DNA of 21,300 nucleotides from Bacteroidota bacterium (GCA_018656255.1 JABHYI010000155.1:1-21300); one strand, 5' to 3'. Numbered from the stretch's first letter, positions 15,044 through 21,300 are shown. Made by a program: numbers and translations. Notes: generated from the sequence alone by a model not told the origin.

Positions 15044-15388
15044 TTATATCTCAGAAATGGCCAAAAGAAGAATAAAAAAGATAGGAATAGCCAACAGAAT
15101 GCCTGCGGGAACAGCAAAAGATTTAACCACAGAAAGCTCACTGCCCTGAACGCCAGAGATATCTTTAACTGGTATTTTTAATACCTGTTTTGTTTTACTG
15201 TAGATGATTGCAATTTGATCTTCGTCCACAGAGAGCACCTTGCCTTTACGCTCTGTGCCGTTATTTTTATAAATTTTTACATCTTGATTAACCTGAACTT
15301 CGCCGGCATTAAAATCTAAAGCACGGGTATAACTAAAACAGCTTTGGAGTAAAATAGAGAGCGACATTAAAAGTAAAAACTTTTTCAT
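15044..15388 (-). CDS. Small lipoprotein, copy 2 of a tandem pair
   Basis: A 114-residue paralogue of the next gene downstream. The signal peptide starts MKKFLLLMSL and the lipobox is LLQSC (Cys17). The same FSYTRALDF, VKIYKNNGTE and KGKVLSVDEDQI blocks follow, then a stronger C-terminal hydrophobic segment (about 88-112) that ends the protein without the polar tail of copy 1. ATG 15388 is chosen because it gives a normal lipoprotein signal; the in-frame TTG at 15415 would add nine polar residues. Function unknown. The two copies differ most in the linker and the C-terminal membrane segment, so they may have begun to diverge in role. Confidence 0.83.
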   Translation of the reverse strand: MKKFLLLMSLSILLQSCFSYTRALDFNAGEVQVNQDVKIYKNNGTERKGKVLSVDEDQIAIIYSKTKQVLKIPVKDISGVQGSELSVVKSFAVPAGILLAIPIFFILLLAISEI

Positions 15389-15469
15389 ACTATAATTGTT
15401 AGTTGTTGTCTGCAAGTTATGTAAAATAATATTGCTGCAGTTTATAACAATGAACTATTTTTTATTCTA

Positions 15470-15688
15470 TTATGTGTTAGTTTGCCCGTTTGTGCAATCT
15501 TCACAAGAGCAATCTTTGGCCCTACAAACATTACTTTTTTTCTTTTTTTCAAACACTTTAATTAAGTAGAACACACCCAGTAAAGACAGCCCCATAATTA
15601 ACAACGTGCTCGCGCCAGCCCAAGACATAAGCTTGAACAGACAGCCGAAAATTCCGATTGAGATACCTAGGTGTTTTATTTTAATCAT
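15470..15688 (-). CDS. Small two-helix membrane protein with Cys-rich tail (GldL N-terminus-like)
   Basis: A 72-residue protein. Two hydrophobic segments (about 7-22 and 28-45) are joined by a short turn with WAGAS, a layout resembling the N-terminal helical hairpin of GldL and of many small Bacteroidota membrane proteins. A Lys-rich stretch follows, then a tail with four cysteines spaced C-x4-C-x-C-x2-C (CRAKDCSCEDC), which could bind a metal or form disulfides. Function unknown. No gld partner genes are nearby, so a role in gliding is not supported. Same strand as its neighbours, 81 bases from the lipoprotein pair. Confidence 0.7.
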   Translation of the reverse strand: MIKIKHLGISIGIFGCLFKLMSWAGASTLLIMGLSLLGVFYLIKVFEKKKKSNVCRAKDCSCEDCTNGQTNT

Positions 15689-15845
15689 TGGAGGTACTGT
15701 GGTTTATCTTTTTCTAAAATAATTGCTATTGCGTTTTCTGGCATAGCCCTTAAAAGAAAATATATTGGCGACACCTTCAAGAAAGATCTTTAAAAATGAC
15801 TTTTGTAATCTTTTCACAATTATGGATGTAGTTTAATACTAGTTG

Positions 15846-16544
15846 TTACTCCTTAGCAGCTATTTCTTTTTTGATTAACTTTTCAATATATGCATTTCTT
15901 TTGAGTTCAAAAATTGTTTGATCTATATAAAACTGGTGAAACCGCAACTTTTGCTCAATATTTTGAATAACAAATTGAGGCATCTTAAAATCTCCTGTGT
16001 AGGTTCTATCTATGGCGTATCCAAGATTATTCTTTTTTTGGCTTAGATATTTTGTATTTGTATAAAGGAAATCGGCGTTGTTTTTTATATGGCCTGTGAT
16101 AAATTCTTCCATTTTAGTGATTACAACTCGTTGTGCGTGTTTGTTTTGAAGTACCGAGACCAGGCTGTCATTCTCTATAAGCTCTATTAAGCCCGAATTC
16201 TTTAGCCCCCTATACTCTTCTGTATTGTCAACAAAAAAAGTGTTTCCCTCGATAGCAAAACCAAGATGGTATCCTATAGAGTCTCTAGAAAAATCTGACA
16301 GGTTATTTTGATTTTGTAAAATCCAATAACTAGATTTTACGAAACCTTGGTGGGCTTCTAGGTTAAACTCAAAATCACTATTGTCTGTTTTAGAATTGTT
16401 TAAAATTCTTTTTAATGATTGATTTTTTATGGTCTCTTTATACTTTAACGCATTCTGCTTTTCAATATAAAAGGAAATAGAAACACCTAAAATTATGACA
16501 AAAAATTCTAAGGTGTATCTAATGATTAGTGTTTTGGTTTTCAT
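15846..16544 (-). CDS. DUF6090-like single-pass membrane protein
   Basis: A 232-residue protein with one N-terminal membrane helix (about 8-26, RYTLEFFVIILGVSISFYIEK). A mostly helical soluble part follows, with a block SGLIELIENDSLVSVLQ and many Phe/Tyr/Asn residues. The N-terminal helix and overall length match the DUF6090 family, common in Flavobacteriia and often in several copies per genome. No enzymatic motif is seen and the function is unknown. The soluble part should face the periplasm if the N-terminus is cytoplasmic. No clear terminator follows before the 72-residue gene 157 bases downstream, so read-through is possible. Confidence 0.75.
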   Translation of the reverse strand: MKTKTLIIRYTLEFFVIILGVSISFYIEKQNALKYKETIKNQSLKRILNNSKTDNSDFEFNLEAHQGFVKSSYWILQNQNNLSDFSRDSIGYHLGFAIEGNTFFVDNTEEYRGLKNSGLIELIENDSLVSVLQNKHAQRVVITKMEEFITGHIKNNADFLYTNTKYLSQKKNNLGYAIDRTYTGDFKMPQFVIQNIEQKLRFHQFYIDQTIFELKRNAYIEKLIKKEIAAKE

Positions 16545-16690
16545 TCTTTTTTGTTTTAAATACTTTTATATATCCTAAAACCTAGGCCTGGATAAAACAG
16601 CTTTGAAATATTGAAATTAAAGCACTTTCCTTGAGTTTCATAAATACAAAACAACCTAGTTTTTACCTCAAATATAATTCTTTCTGTCAC

Positions 16691-16726
16691 AAAAAAAGCC
16701 TGGGTTAAATCCCGGGCCTTTTTTTT
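16691..16726 (-). terminator. Terminator after the T9SS-exported protein gene
   Basis: Arms GCCTGGG (16698-16704) and CCCGGGC (16711-16717) with a 6-base loop, flanked by A and T runs. One internal pair is a C/A mismatch in the minus-strand RNA, so the stem is imperfect in the expected direction. Confidence 0.7.
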
Positions 16727-16773
16727 GGATATTCATAATAAAATGGTTTATTTGAATCTTAACAAAGTAATTA

Positions 16774-17781
16774 TTACTTTACTATAATTCTCGCTGTCTT
16801 ATCCATGCTTGAGCCATCTAAGGACGCCTTTACTAGGTAGACCCCTGGTGCATATCCTGACATATCTAAAACTGTTTTGTATGTATGTGCTGTTAGTTGT
16901 TCTAGATCCACGCGCTTAATGGTTTGTCCCAACATGTTGAAAACAGATACCATACTTTTTTGATTTGAAGGTGTGCTTAGTAGTACTTCAAAGTGATTGT
17001 TTGATAGTGATACTAAAGTTAAATCAGGGCTATTGTATTGATAGTCTGTGTTGTTTAGTGTGACACCAGTGATAAATTTAGTAACCGAGGAGGATCCTGG
17101 AGGGCACTGGCCACTTTGTGTGATAACCGAGGTGCGAACTAGAGGAGTCGCGAACCCTTCAGCCCACCATTCCCAAGCTTGTAATTCATTTAAACATGGT
17201 GGCGAACCTATTTGACCATCAGTGAAGTTTTGAATAGACTCAACAAGAACAACATTGTCATAAACCGATCCGTCTGGCATCGTTACAGAACCAGATGAAA
17301 GTGCTGTAAATTGAACTTCGTGGTTTCTCTCTAAAGCAGGTGGGCATCCCGAACAGGTAAATGGAACATCAAGAATTTGATCTGTACTTGTGTCGCCCAC
17401 ATTAAAGGGATAAGGAAACAATAATAGTGGCGAGTCATACGCTGTATTTATAACGGTTCTCTCGCCGTGGTATGAGCTTGCCGTAGCATCGAAGCCAAGA
17501 AAAAATTGTTGCCCATCCTCATATTTTACATGAGTTGCATTTGGGTAATTATTAGAATAATTAGAGTCTGATACCAAGGCAAATTCAATTGATGAATTGC
17601 TGTTGGTTGTGATATTTGAAAAGTCCCAGTCTCCCGAGGTTGAGAAATCGATAAGACTATTTTTTACAGAAACTTCATATATAACCCCCTGGTCTGGAAT
17701 AGATGGTTGTGTTATTGATCCTGTTTGAGAGAATACGGCATGGGATAGAATTGAAAAAAATAAAAAAGCTGCGTTTTTCAT
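16774..17781 (-). CDS. T9SS type A sorting-domain secreted protein
   Basis: A 335-residue exported protein. The signal peptide (about 1-18, HAVFS-Q) is followed by a beta-rich domain of about 230 residues with aromatic blocks and a CSGCPP pair. A type IX secretion C-terminal domain of about 75 residues contains SVFNMLGQTIKRVDL, YAPGVYLVKA and a basic end (ARIIVK). The sorting domain sends the protein across the outer membrane via the T9SS, after which it is usually removed and the protein attached to the surface or released. The middle domain has no recognisable catalytic motif and the function is unknown. The start ATG sits at the end of an 8-base tandem repeat (17780-17803). Confidence 0.85.
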   Translation of the reverse strand: MKNAAFLFFSILSHAVFSQTGSITQPSIPDQGVIYEVSVKNSLIDFSTSGDWDFSNITTNSNSSIEFALVSDSNYSNNYPNATHVKYEDGQQFFLGFDATASSYHGERTVINTAYDSPLLLFPYPFNVGDTSTDQILDVPFTCSGCPPALERNHEVQFTALSSGSVTMPDGSVYDNVVLVESIQNFTDGQIGSPPCLNELQAWEWWAEGFATPLVRTSVITQSGQCPPGSSSVTKFITGVTLNNTDYQYNSPDLTLVSLSNNHFEVLLSTPSNQKSMVSVFNMLGQTIKRVDLEQLTAHTYKTVLDMSGYAPGVYLVKASLDGSSMDKTARIIVK

Positions 17782-17803
17782 GATTTAATGATTTAATGAT
17801 TAA
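17780..17803. repeat. Three tandem copies of an 8-base unit at a start codon
   Basis: ATGATTTA, ATGATTTA, ATGATTAA in a row. The first copy overlaps the start codon of the minus-strand T9SS protein gene and the rest form its proximal leader. Confidence 0.7.
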
Positions 17804-17915
17804 TTTCAATTAACAATTTAAATAAATTAATTAAAAAATGAAAGAAGCGCTAACACTTTTACCTTGTTATATCGACAAAATGTATGCTTTATTCGTTAAA
17901 GTGTGTTTTGTTGTG

Positions 17916-17923
17916 TATATTTG
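17916..17923 (+). promoter_or_regulatory. Possible -7 element of the tiny lipoprotein gene
   Basis: TATATTTG matches TAnnTTTG and lies 31 bases before the ATG at 17955. At the -33 position the best match is TTC, 21 bases upstream, so the support is weak. Confidence 0.35.
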
Positions 17924-17954
17924 TGTTTTACAGCCCCCAAAAAAACTTAACGTC

Positions 17955-18128
17955 ATGAAAAAACTAATAGTATTGGCCGTAATTTTTCAAACAATTACTT
18001 CTTGCGGGGAAAATTCACTTCCTATAACAAACCAGAAAAATTTTCGATTAGACAGCTTTGAAAGCATGAGATACAATATTTTTGAAGAAGTAAAGGAAGA
18101 TAGTCTTGAAATAGCTAAGGTAATGTAG
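17955..18128 (+). CDS. Very small predicted lipoprotein
   Basis: A 57-residue protein. The first 17 residues form a lipoprotein signal peptide (MKKLIVLAVIFQ, lipobox TITSC, Cys17), leaving a mature peptide of about 40 residues that is polar and acidic toward the end. The frame is open upstream to 17838, but that portion lacks a promoter and reads as non-coding. It is the only plus-strand gene in this stretch. It may be a genuine small lipoprotein or the remnant of a longer one, as no domain remains after the signal. Function unknown. Confidence 0.5.
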   Translation: MKKLIVLAVIFQTITSCGENSLPITNQKNFRLDSFESMRYNIFEEVKEDSLEIAKVM

Positions 18129-18164
18129 GCCTAGTTGTTAAAACTAGTTAGCAAAAAACGGATA

Positions 18165-18202
18165 CAAAAAAAGCCCTACATTTCTGTAAGGCTTTGATTG
18201 TG
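18165..18202 (-). terminator. Terminator of the SnoaL-ABM lipoprotein gene, repeat copy 1
   Basis: In minus-strand RNA the hairpin is AAAGCCUUACA, loop GAAA, UGUAGGGCUUU, with one G-U pair and a following U run. All 38 bases are identical to 19282-19319. Confidence 0.8.
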
Positions 18203-18245
18203 GCTTTTAACAGCCTCTTTTTATAAAAAAGTCAAATGAATTTAA

Positions 18246-19052
18246 CTATTTGTTACTAAATGATGAGTAGTCAGTGTTTGGAAATATTGGTGTTAATCCT
18301 TTTTCACCCCCAACACAAAGTGCCACTACTTTTTGTGCAGTTTTGCTCTCATCATTGGTAAATCTCCAGTCAAGATATTTTTGATATTGCTCATAAGATG
18401 CCCAGTCTCCATAAACATAATAGGTGTAGGTTTCGTCATTAAAGAATGCCTCAAGAGATAGACATCCCTCATAATCTCTTGTGGTTTGTAAGCCATCTGG
18501 AGTATTAAGAAGATCTATCATCGCTTGTTTTTGACCTGGTTTTACTTTAAGTGTTACTAAAACAGGATTTTTAGATCCAACGGCTTGCATCATTCCACCA
18601 TAATCAAAAAAGTCACCTTGCGCTATTACTTTACCCTCTGCATCAAAATTGAAATACCAATAACCGTTTAGGTTTATGTCTTTGCCAGTACTTGAATTTT
18701 TTCCTGTCCAGGTTCCGTATGTCCTAACGCTTCCATCTGGCTTAAGAGATAGTGTATCAACCCCAGGAAGCCATGCTTGAGCATTGTATTTGATGTCTTC
18801 AAAGCCATCATGATACCCTTTTAAAATAGACGCGTATGCGTCATATCCTAGGGGCTCAGTAGCGCCATACATGGGTGTATAAAGTTTAATGTCTTTACTT
18901 ACCAAAGCAAGTTGTTCGTCAATTTTTTCTTCTCCATGAAGAGAGAATAATTTTTGGGCTGTTGCTAAGTTTTTTTTGTAATTAGGATTCCCGCCGCATG
19001 AAACAAAAAGTATCCCTGCGCATAATAAAATTAATTTGTTTAAATTTTTCAT
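18246..19052 (-). CDS. Lipoprotein with SnoaL-like and ABM-like domains
   Basis: A 268-residue protein. The signal peptide has lipobox LFVSC (Cys19); ATG 19052 is chosen because it gives this signal, while TTG 19106 adds 18 odd residues. Residues about 28-155 are SnoaL/NTF2-like: a helix-rich start, KDIKLYTPMYG, GTWTGKNSSTGKDI and YWYFNFDAEGKV, as in polyketide-cyclase-like pockets. Residues about 162-232 resemble an antibiotic biosynthesis monooxygenase (ABM) domain: PVLVTLKVKPGQKQAMIDLL, then YYVYGDWASYEQYQKYLDW. Both folds bind small organic molecules or haem. The substrate is unknown and the catalytic residues cannot be judged. It is membrane-anchored in the envelope. Single gene, with the repeat-type terminator downstream. 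Confidence 0.82.
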   Translation of the reverse strand: MKNLNKLILLCAGILFVSCGGNPNYKKNLATAQKLFSLHGEEKIDEQLALVSKDIKLYTPMYGATEPLGYDAYASILKGYHDGFEDIKYNAQAWLPGVDTLSLKPDGSVRTYGTWTGKNSSTGKDINLNGYWYFNFDAEGKVIAQGDFFDYGGMMQAVGSKNPVLVTLKVKPGQKQAMIDLLNTPDGLQTTRDYEGCLSLEAFFNDETYTYYVYGDWASYEQYQKYLDWRFTNDESKTAQKVVALCVGGEKGLTPIFPNTDYSSFSNK

Positions 19053-19281
19053 TTTTTTGATATTAATAGTTAATTGCAAGTAAATATAAAAAATTGTTCT
19101 GGTCAAAAAAAATTATTATCTCAGGAAGTCCTACCGAAAAAGTAAAGTGATTTTAGTTAAACAAAGAGGTGTTTGTTTGTACAATAGCTAGAGTAGATTT
19201 TTTTTGGTTTTTTACTAGAACATAGCTGGCGGTTATGTGGCAGTGAACCTGTTTTATTATTTTATTTGTCTAAGTAACTAC

Positions 19282-19319
19282 CAAAAAAAGCCCTACATTT
19301 CTGTAAGGCTTTGATTGTG
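19282..19319 (-). terminator. Terminator of the tRNA gene, repeat copy 2
   Basis: Same 38-base sequence and hairpin as 18165-18202, beginning 3 bases after the tRNA 3' end on the minus strand. Confidence 0.8.
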
Positions 19320-19322
19320 AAG

Positions 19323-19396
19323 TGGTCCCACATGGACTCGAACCATGGACCACCTGATTATGAGTCAGGTGCTCTAACCAACTGAGCTATAGGACC
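19323..19396 (-). tRNA. tRNA with CAT anticodon (Met elongator or Ile2)
   Basis: Complete cloverleaf on the minus strand. The acceptor arms are GGTCCTA and TGGGACC plus discriminator A. The D arm has AGCTCAGTTGGTTAGAGC. The anticodon stem-loop is CCTGA-CTCATAA-TCAGG with anticodon CAT (19362-19360). The T arm is CATGG-TTCGAGT-CCATG. CCA is not encoded. It is not an initiator, because that would normally have three G-C pairs in the anticodon stem. Choosing between Met and TilS-modified Ile needs comparison with the other CAT tRNAs of the genome. Promoter upstream, terminator downstream. Confidence 0.95.
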
Positions 19397-19409
19397 GGCA
19401 TTATGGCTG

Positions 19410-19440
19410 CAAAAATAATGTGTTTTAATAGCTACACAAA
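19410..19440 (-). promoter_or_regulatory. Promoter of the tRNA gene
   Basis: Minus strand: TTTG (19440-19437), 19 bases, TATTTTTG (19417-19410), a full consensus match. Transcription would start a few bases before the mature tRNA. Confidence 0.75.
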
Positions 19441-19451
19441 CTTTTTTTAAC

Positions 19452-19853
19452 TTAATTACGCTCTTGGCACAATTCTACCAAGACACCGTTGCTGGATTTA
19501 GGATGCAAAAACACAACCCATTTATTGTCTGCCCCAATTTTAGGCTCTCGGTTTAAGACTACAAACCCTTCTTTTTCAAGCCGCTGCACTTCGGCATTTA
19601 TATCATCAACGGCAAAAGCAATATGGTGTACACCTTCCCCCTTCTTTGCAATAAATTTTGCAATTGCACTGTCTTGGTTGGTGGCTTCCAAAAGTTCTAT
19701 TTTGCTGTCTCCGCAGGTAAAAAATGTAGTGTTTACACCCTCCCCTGGCACTTCTTCAGTTTTATAGTGAGTGTACCCAAGTAGGGCGCTGTAAATTTGG
19801 GTGGCTGCCTGCATGTCTTTTACAGCAATACCAATGTGTTCTATTTTGCGCAT
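19452..19853 (-). CDS. mce: Methylmalonyl-CoA epimerase
   Basis: A 133-residue vicinal-oxygen-chelate (VOC) protein of the usual epimerase length. It starts MRKIEHIGIAVKDM (metal ligand His6). GEGVHHIAFAVDD follows at 73-84 (second ligand His76 or His77), and it ends NGVLVELCQ (ligand Glu127). It interconverts the 2S and 2R forms of methylmalonyl-CoA, linking propionyl-CoA and succinyl-CoA metabolism together with a B12-dependent mutase, which is not in the window. ATG 19853 gives the family N-terminus; the upstream TTG 19886 does not. A possible promoter is at 19930-19961. It is divergent from rbfA. Confidence 0.93.
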   Translation of the reverse strand: MRKIEHIGIAVKDMQAATQIYSALLGYTHYKTEEVPGEGVNTTFFTCGDSKIELLEATNQDSAIAKFIAKKGEGVHHIAFAVDDINAEVQRLEKEGFVVLNREPKIGADNKWVVFLHPKSSNGVLVELCQERN

Positions 19854-19929
19854 AATTATTGTTTTTTGCCTAGCGTGCAGTAACAACCAATGTGGGGTTA
19901 AAAAACAGAGATGCCTCGCTAGAGTTTCA

Positions 19930-19961
19930 CAAACGTATCAAAAATAACAATTACCCAGCAA
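19930..19961 (-). promoter_or_regulatory. Candidate promoter of mce
   Basis: Minus strand: TTG (19961-19959), 21 bases, TACGTTTG (19937-19930). It would give a leader of roughly 70 bases. A second -7-like TATTTTTG (19946-19939) lies beside it but has only a 16-base spacing to a TTG. Confidence 0.45.
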
Positions 19962-20003
19962 CCAAAATAGGCCTCGTACCATTAATTATAGTACTTTTGC
20001 CAT

Positions 20004-20399
20004 ATGATAGAAAGTAACAGACAGAAAAAAATTGCAGGGGTGCTTCAACAAGACCTTGCCAATGTATTACAAAACAAACTTAGAGAAGCAGGCCAATCAG
20101 GGATTTTAATCTCGGTTAGCAAAGTGAGTGTAACCACAGATTTATCTATAGCAAAGGTGTATGTAAGTGTTTTTCCTTCCACAAACGCGTCACAAATCAC
20201 CCAGGAGCTAAACGGTATTAAGCCGAAAATTAAGCACGAAATTGCGCAGCTAACAAAACACCAACTTCGCAGAATGCCAGAGCTTACCTTCTACAACGAT
20301 GACTCTTTAGATTACATCGAAAAGATTGAAGATGCCGTAAAGGGAGAAAAAAACCCAATACAAGACCCAGATCTACTCCCAAAAAGAAGAAAATCATAA
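20004..20399 (+). CDS. rbfA: 30S ribosome-binding factor A
   Basis: A 131-residue RbfA. The N-terminal RQKKIAGVLQQDLANVL is the usual first helix. The KH-like domain includes ISVSKVSVTTDLSIAKVYVSV and ends with LTKHQLRRMPELTFYNDDSLDY, the most conserved part of the family. It binds the 30S subunit during late 16S rRNA maturation and helps growth in the cold. The basic C-terminal tail is typical of flavobacterial members. A -7-like TACTTTTG (19992-19999) lies only four bases before the ATG, so the mRNA may be nearly leaderless, though no -33 element is seen. The permease gene follows 4 bases after its stop. Confidence 0.95.
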   Translation: MIESNRQKKIAGVLQQDLANVLQNKLREAGQSGILISVSKVSVTTDLSIAKVYVSVFPSTNASQITQELNGIKPKIKHEIAQLTKHQLRRMPELTFYNDDSLDYIEKIEDAVKGEKNPIQDPDLLPKRRKS

Positions 20400-20403
20400 G
20401 CTA

Positions 20404-21300
20404 TTGAAAGTCTCGCTGTACATCGCAAAGCGGTATCTTTTTTGCTCAAGCAGCAGCAACGCCATTAATATTATTACCGCCATTGCTGCCACCGGAGTTG
20501 TGGTGGGGTCTTTAGTGCTCTTTATCGTGCTATCTGGCTTCTCTGGTCTCAAAGAATATAGCCTTGAATACACCAATATCTTTGATAGCGATTTAAAAGT
20601 ATATCCCGCCACAGGAAAAACCATAACATTTACAGAGACCCAAAAAAAAGCCCTTGCCGCCATACCAGAGGTAACTGAAGGCTCTCAAGTCATAGAAGAG
20701 AGGGTCTTTATACAATTTAAGGGGAAAAATGACATGGCCTTTATTAAAGGGGTAGACACTAAGTACGATCTTGTAAACCCCACAGACAGCATACTTCTCT
20801 CCTCAGAGTGGTTAACCCCAAATAGAAACGAGGTGGTTATTGGTTATGACACCTCACACAAGCTTGGTCTTGGCGCCAGAGATTACAGTGGCCTTCTAGA
20901 GATTTTTGTGCCTAAACCAGGAATGGGGCAAATAGATCCATTAAACCCATCAAAAGATTTTACCAAACAAAAAGCAGTGGTTTCAGGCATTTATTTTGTA
21001 AACCAGGAGCTCAACTCCAAATACGTCTTTAGTGATTTGGGTTTTGCAAGAAGTCTTTTGTCTATGGATAGCACCAAAATTTCTGCCCTAGAAATCAAGC
21101 TTGCTGCAAATGCGTCCGTAACCAGTGCAAAAGAAAAAATAACAGCCCTATTTAAGCAAGATGTTATTATAAAGACCCGCATCCAACAAAATGATGCGCT
21201 TTATAAAATGCTAAACACAGAAAACATAGCGGTATATCTTATTTGCACACTTATAATGATTATTGCACTATTTAATGTGATTGGCGCTATTATTATGATG
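20404..21300 (+). CDS. FtsX/LolC/LolE-like ABC transporter permease, N-terminal part
   Basis: The frame is open from TTG 20404 through the window end (299 codons seen), so the 3' part is missing. The protein starts KVSLYIAKRYLF followed by a first membrane helix (about 20-42, ending VLFIVLSGFSGLKEY). It then has a periplasmic region of about 220 residues (MacB/LolE periplasmic-core-like, with FIKGVD and VVIGYDTSHKLGLG) and the second helix IAVYLICTLIMIIALFNVIGA (about 277-297). This is the FtsX-like permease layout of lipoprotein-releasing or MacB-type systems. No ATG or GTG lies upstream in frame near the start, and TTG lies 4 bases after the rbfA stop, so translational coupling is likely. 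The ATPase partner is not adjacent. Confidence 0.88.
   Translation, partial: MKVSLYIAKRYLFCSSSSNAINIITAIAATGVVVGSLVLFIVLSGFSGLKEYSLEYTNIFDSDLKVYPATGKTITFTETQKKALAAIPEVTEGSQVIEERVFIQFKGKNDMAFIKGVDTKYDLVNPTDSILLSSEWLTPNRNEVVIGYDTSHKLGLGARDYSGLLEIFVPKPGMGQIDPLNPSKDFTKQKAVVSGIYFVNQELNSKYVFSDLGFARSLLSMDSTKISALEIKLAANASVTSAKEKITALFKQDVIIKTRIQQNDALYKMLNTENIAVYLICTLIMIIALFNVIGAIIMM

Larger units (their letters stand above)
14524..15388 (-). repeat. Tandem gene duplication (two lipoprotein units)
   Basis: Two head-to-tail units of about 400 bases, at about 14524-14925 and 15006-15388. Similarity covers the coding parts (strongest at 14700-14820 against 15170-15290) and extends into the 3' flanks, where GGTACTTACTGAGTT and GGTACTGAGTT align. 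This indicates duplication of the whole gene rather than chance family members. Confidence 0.8.

Noticed and set aside
14524..15388. A mobile element or CRISPR-like repeat
   Set aside because: The repeated DNA is two intact lipoprotein genes. There is no transposase, target duplication or regular spacer pattern.
15470..15688. A gliding-motility (gld) locus suggested by the GldL-like helices
   Set aside because: Only the short helical hairpin resembles GldL, the length is far too small and no other gld gene is nearby.
17838..17954. N-terminal extension of the tiny lipoprotein
   Set aside because: The extension has no start-site support, overlaps the likely promoter and would bury the lipoprotein signal inside the chain.
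19053..19281. Hidden gene or RNA in the gap between the SnoaL-ABM gene and the tRNA terminator
   Set aside because: I see no family-like frame on either strand and no stable structured element; it appears to be AT-rich spacer.
20394..20663. Minus-strand open frame of 89 codons
   Set aside because: It is antisense to the start of the FtsX/LolE-like permease, whose plus-strand frame is open and family-like.

Overview
The window reads as chromosomal DNA of a Bacteroidota bacterium, most likely a marine-type Flavobacteriaceae member. The evidence is AT-rich sequence, two proteins ending in type IX secretion (T9SS) sorting domains, Bacteroidota-type promoters (TTG-N17-21-TAnnTTTG), many small secreted or lipoprotein genes, and core genes typical of flavobacteria (accBC, fabH, rpmF, pdxA, ribE, rbfA, a methylmalonyl-CoA epimerase). 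No transposase, integrase, phage gene or CRISPR array is visible, and no gene-free stretch exceeds 300 bases. The longest is 19053-19322, which holds only a terminator hairpin near its end.

Left part (1-7.4 kb). The window opens inside an S9-family prolyl oligopeptidase and closes that unit with a strong hairpin. An orphan ABC ATPase follows on the plus strand. A three-gene minus-strand operon (FAD-dependent oxidoreductase, Gre-like RNA polymerase factor, HupE/UreJ-type membrane protein) converges on it. Divergent to that operon is a 1143-residue secreted protein whose two ends match PNGase F. An insertion of about 520 residues, including a LamG-like domain, splits the catalytic fold, and a T9SS tail ends the protein. 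This is the most unusual gene here.

Middle part (7.4-13.1 kb), housekeeping. One minus-strand cluster runs YceD/DUF177 - rpmF - fabH - accB - accC. It couples a ribosomal protein to the first steps of fatty acid synthesis (acetyl-CoA carboxylase and KAS III). It has a clear promoter upstream of DUF177 and two hairpins between rpmF and fabH. pdxA (vitamin B6) and ribE (riboflavin) are divergent from one another.

Right part (13.1-19.3 kb), an envelope and accessory region. It carries small secreted proteins and lipoproteins: an NTF2/SnoaL-like lipoprotein that seems to lack a normal start codon, a secreted protein with an internal duplication, a tandemly duplicated lipoprotein pair, a two-helix membrane peptide with a Cys-rich tail, a DUF6090-like membrane protein, a T9SS-exported protein, a tiny lipoprotein, and a SnoaL-ABM fusion lipoprotein. 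Most have no assignable function.

Right end (19.3-21.3 kb). It holds a tRNA with CAT anticodon, methylmalonyl-CoA epimerase, rbfA, and the start of an FtsX/LolE-like ABC permease that runs off the end and begins with TTG.

I see no multi-gene defence system or other coherent new system. The best leads are single genes and local structures: the split PNGase F-like protein, the ATA-start lipoprotein, the duplicated lipoproteins, and the exact 38-bp terminator repeat.
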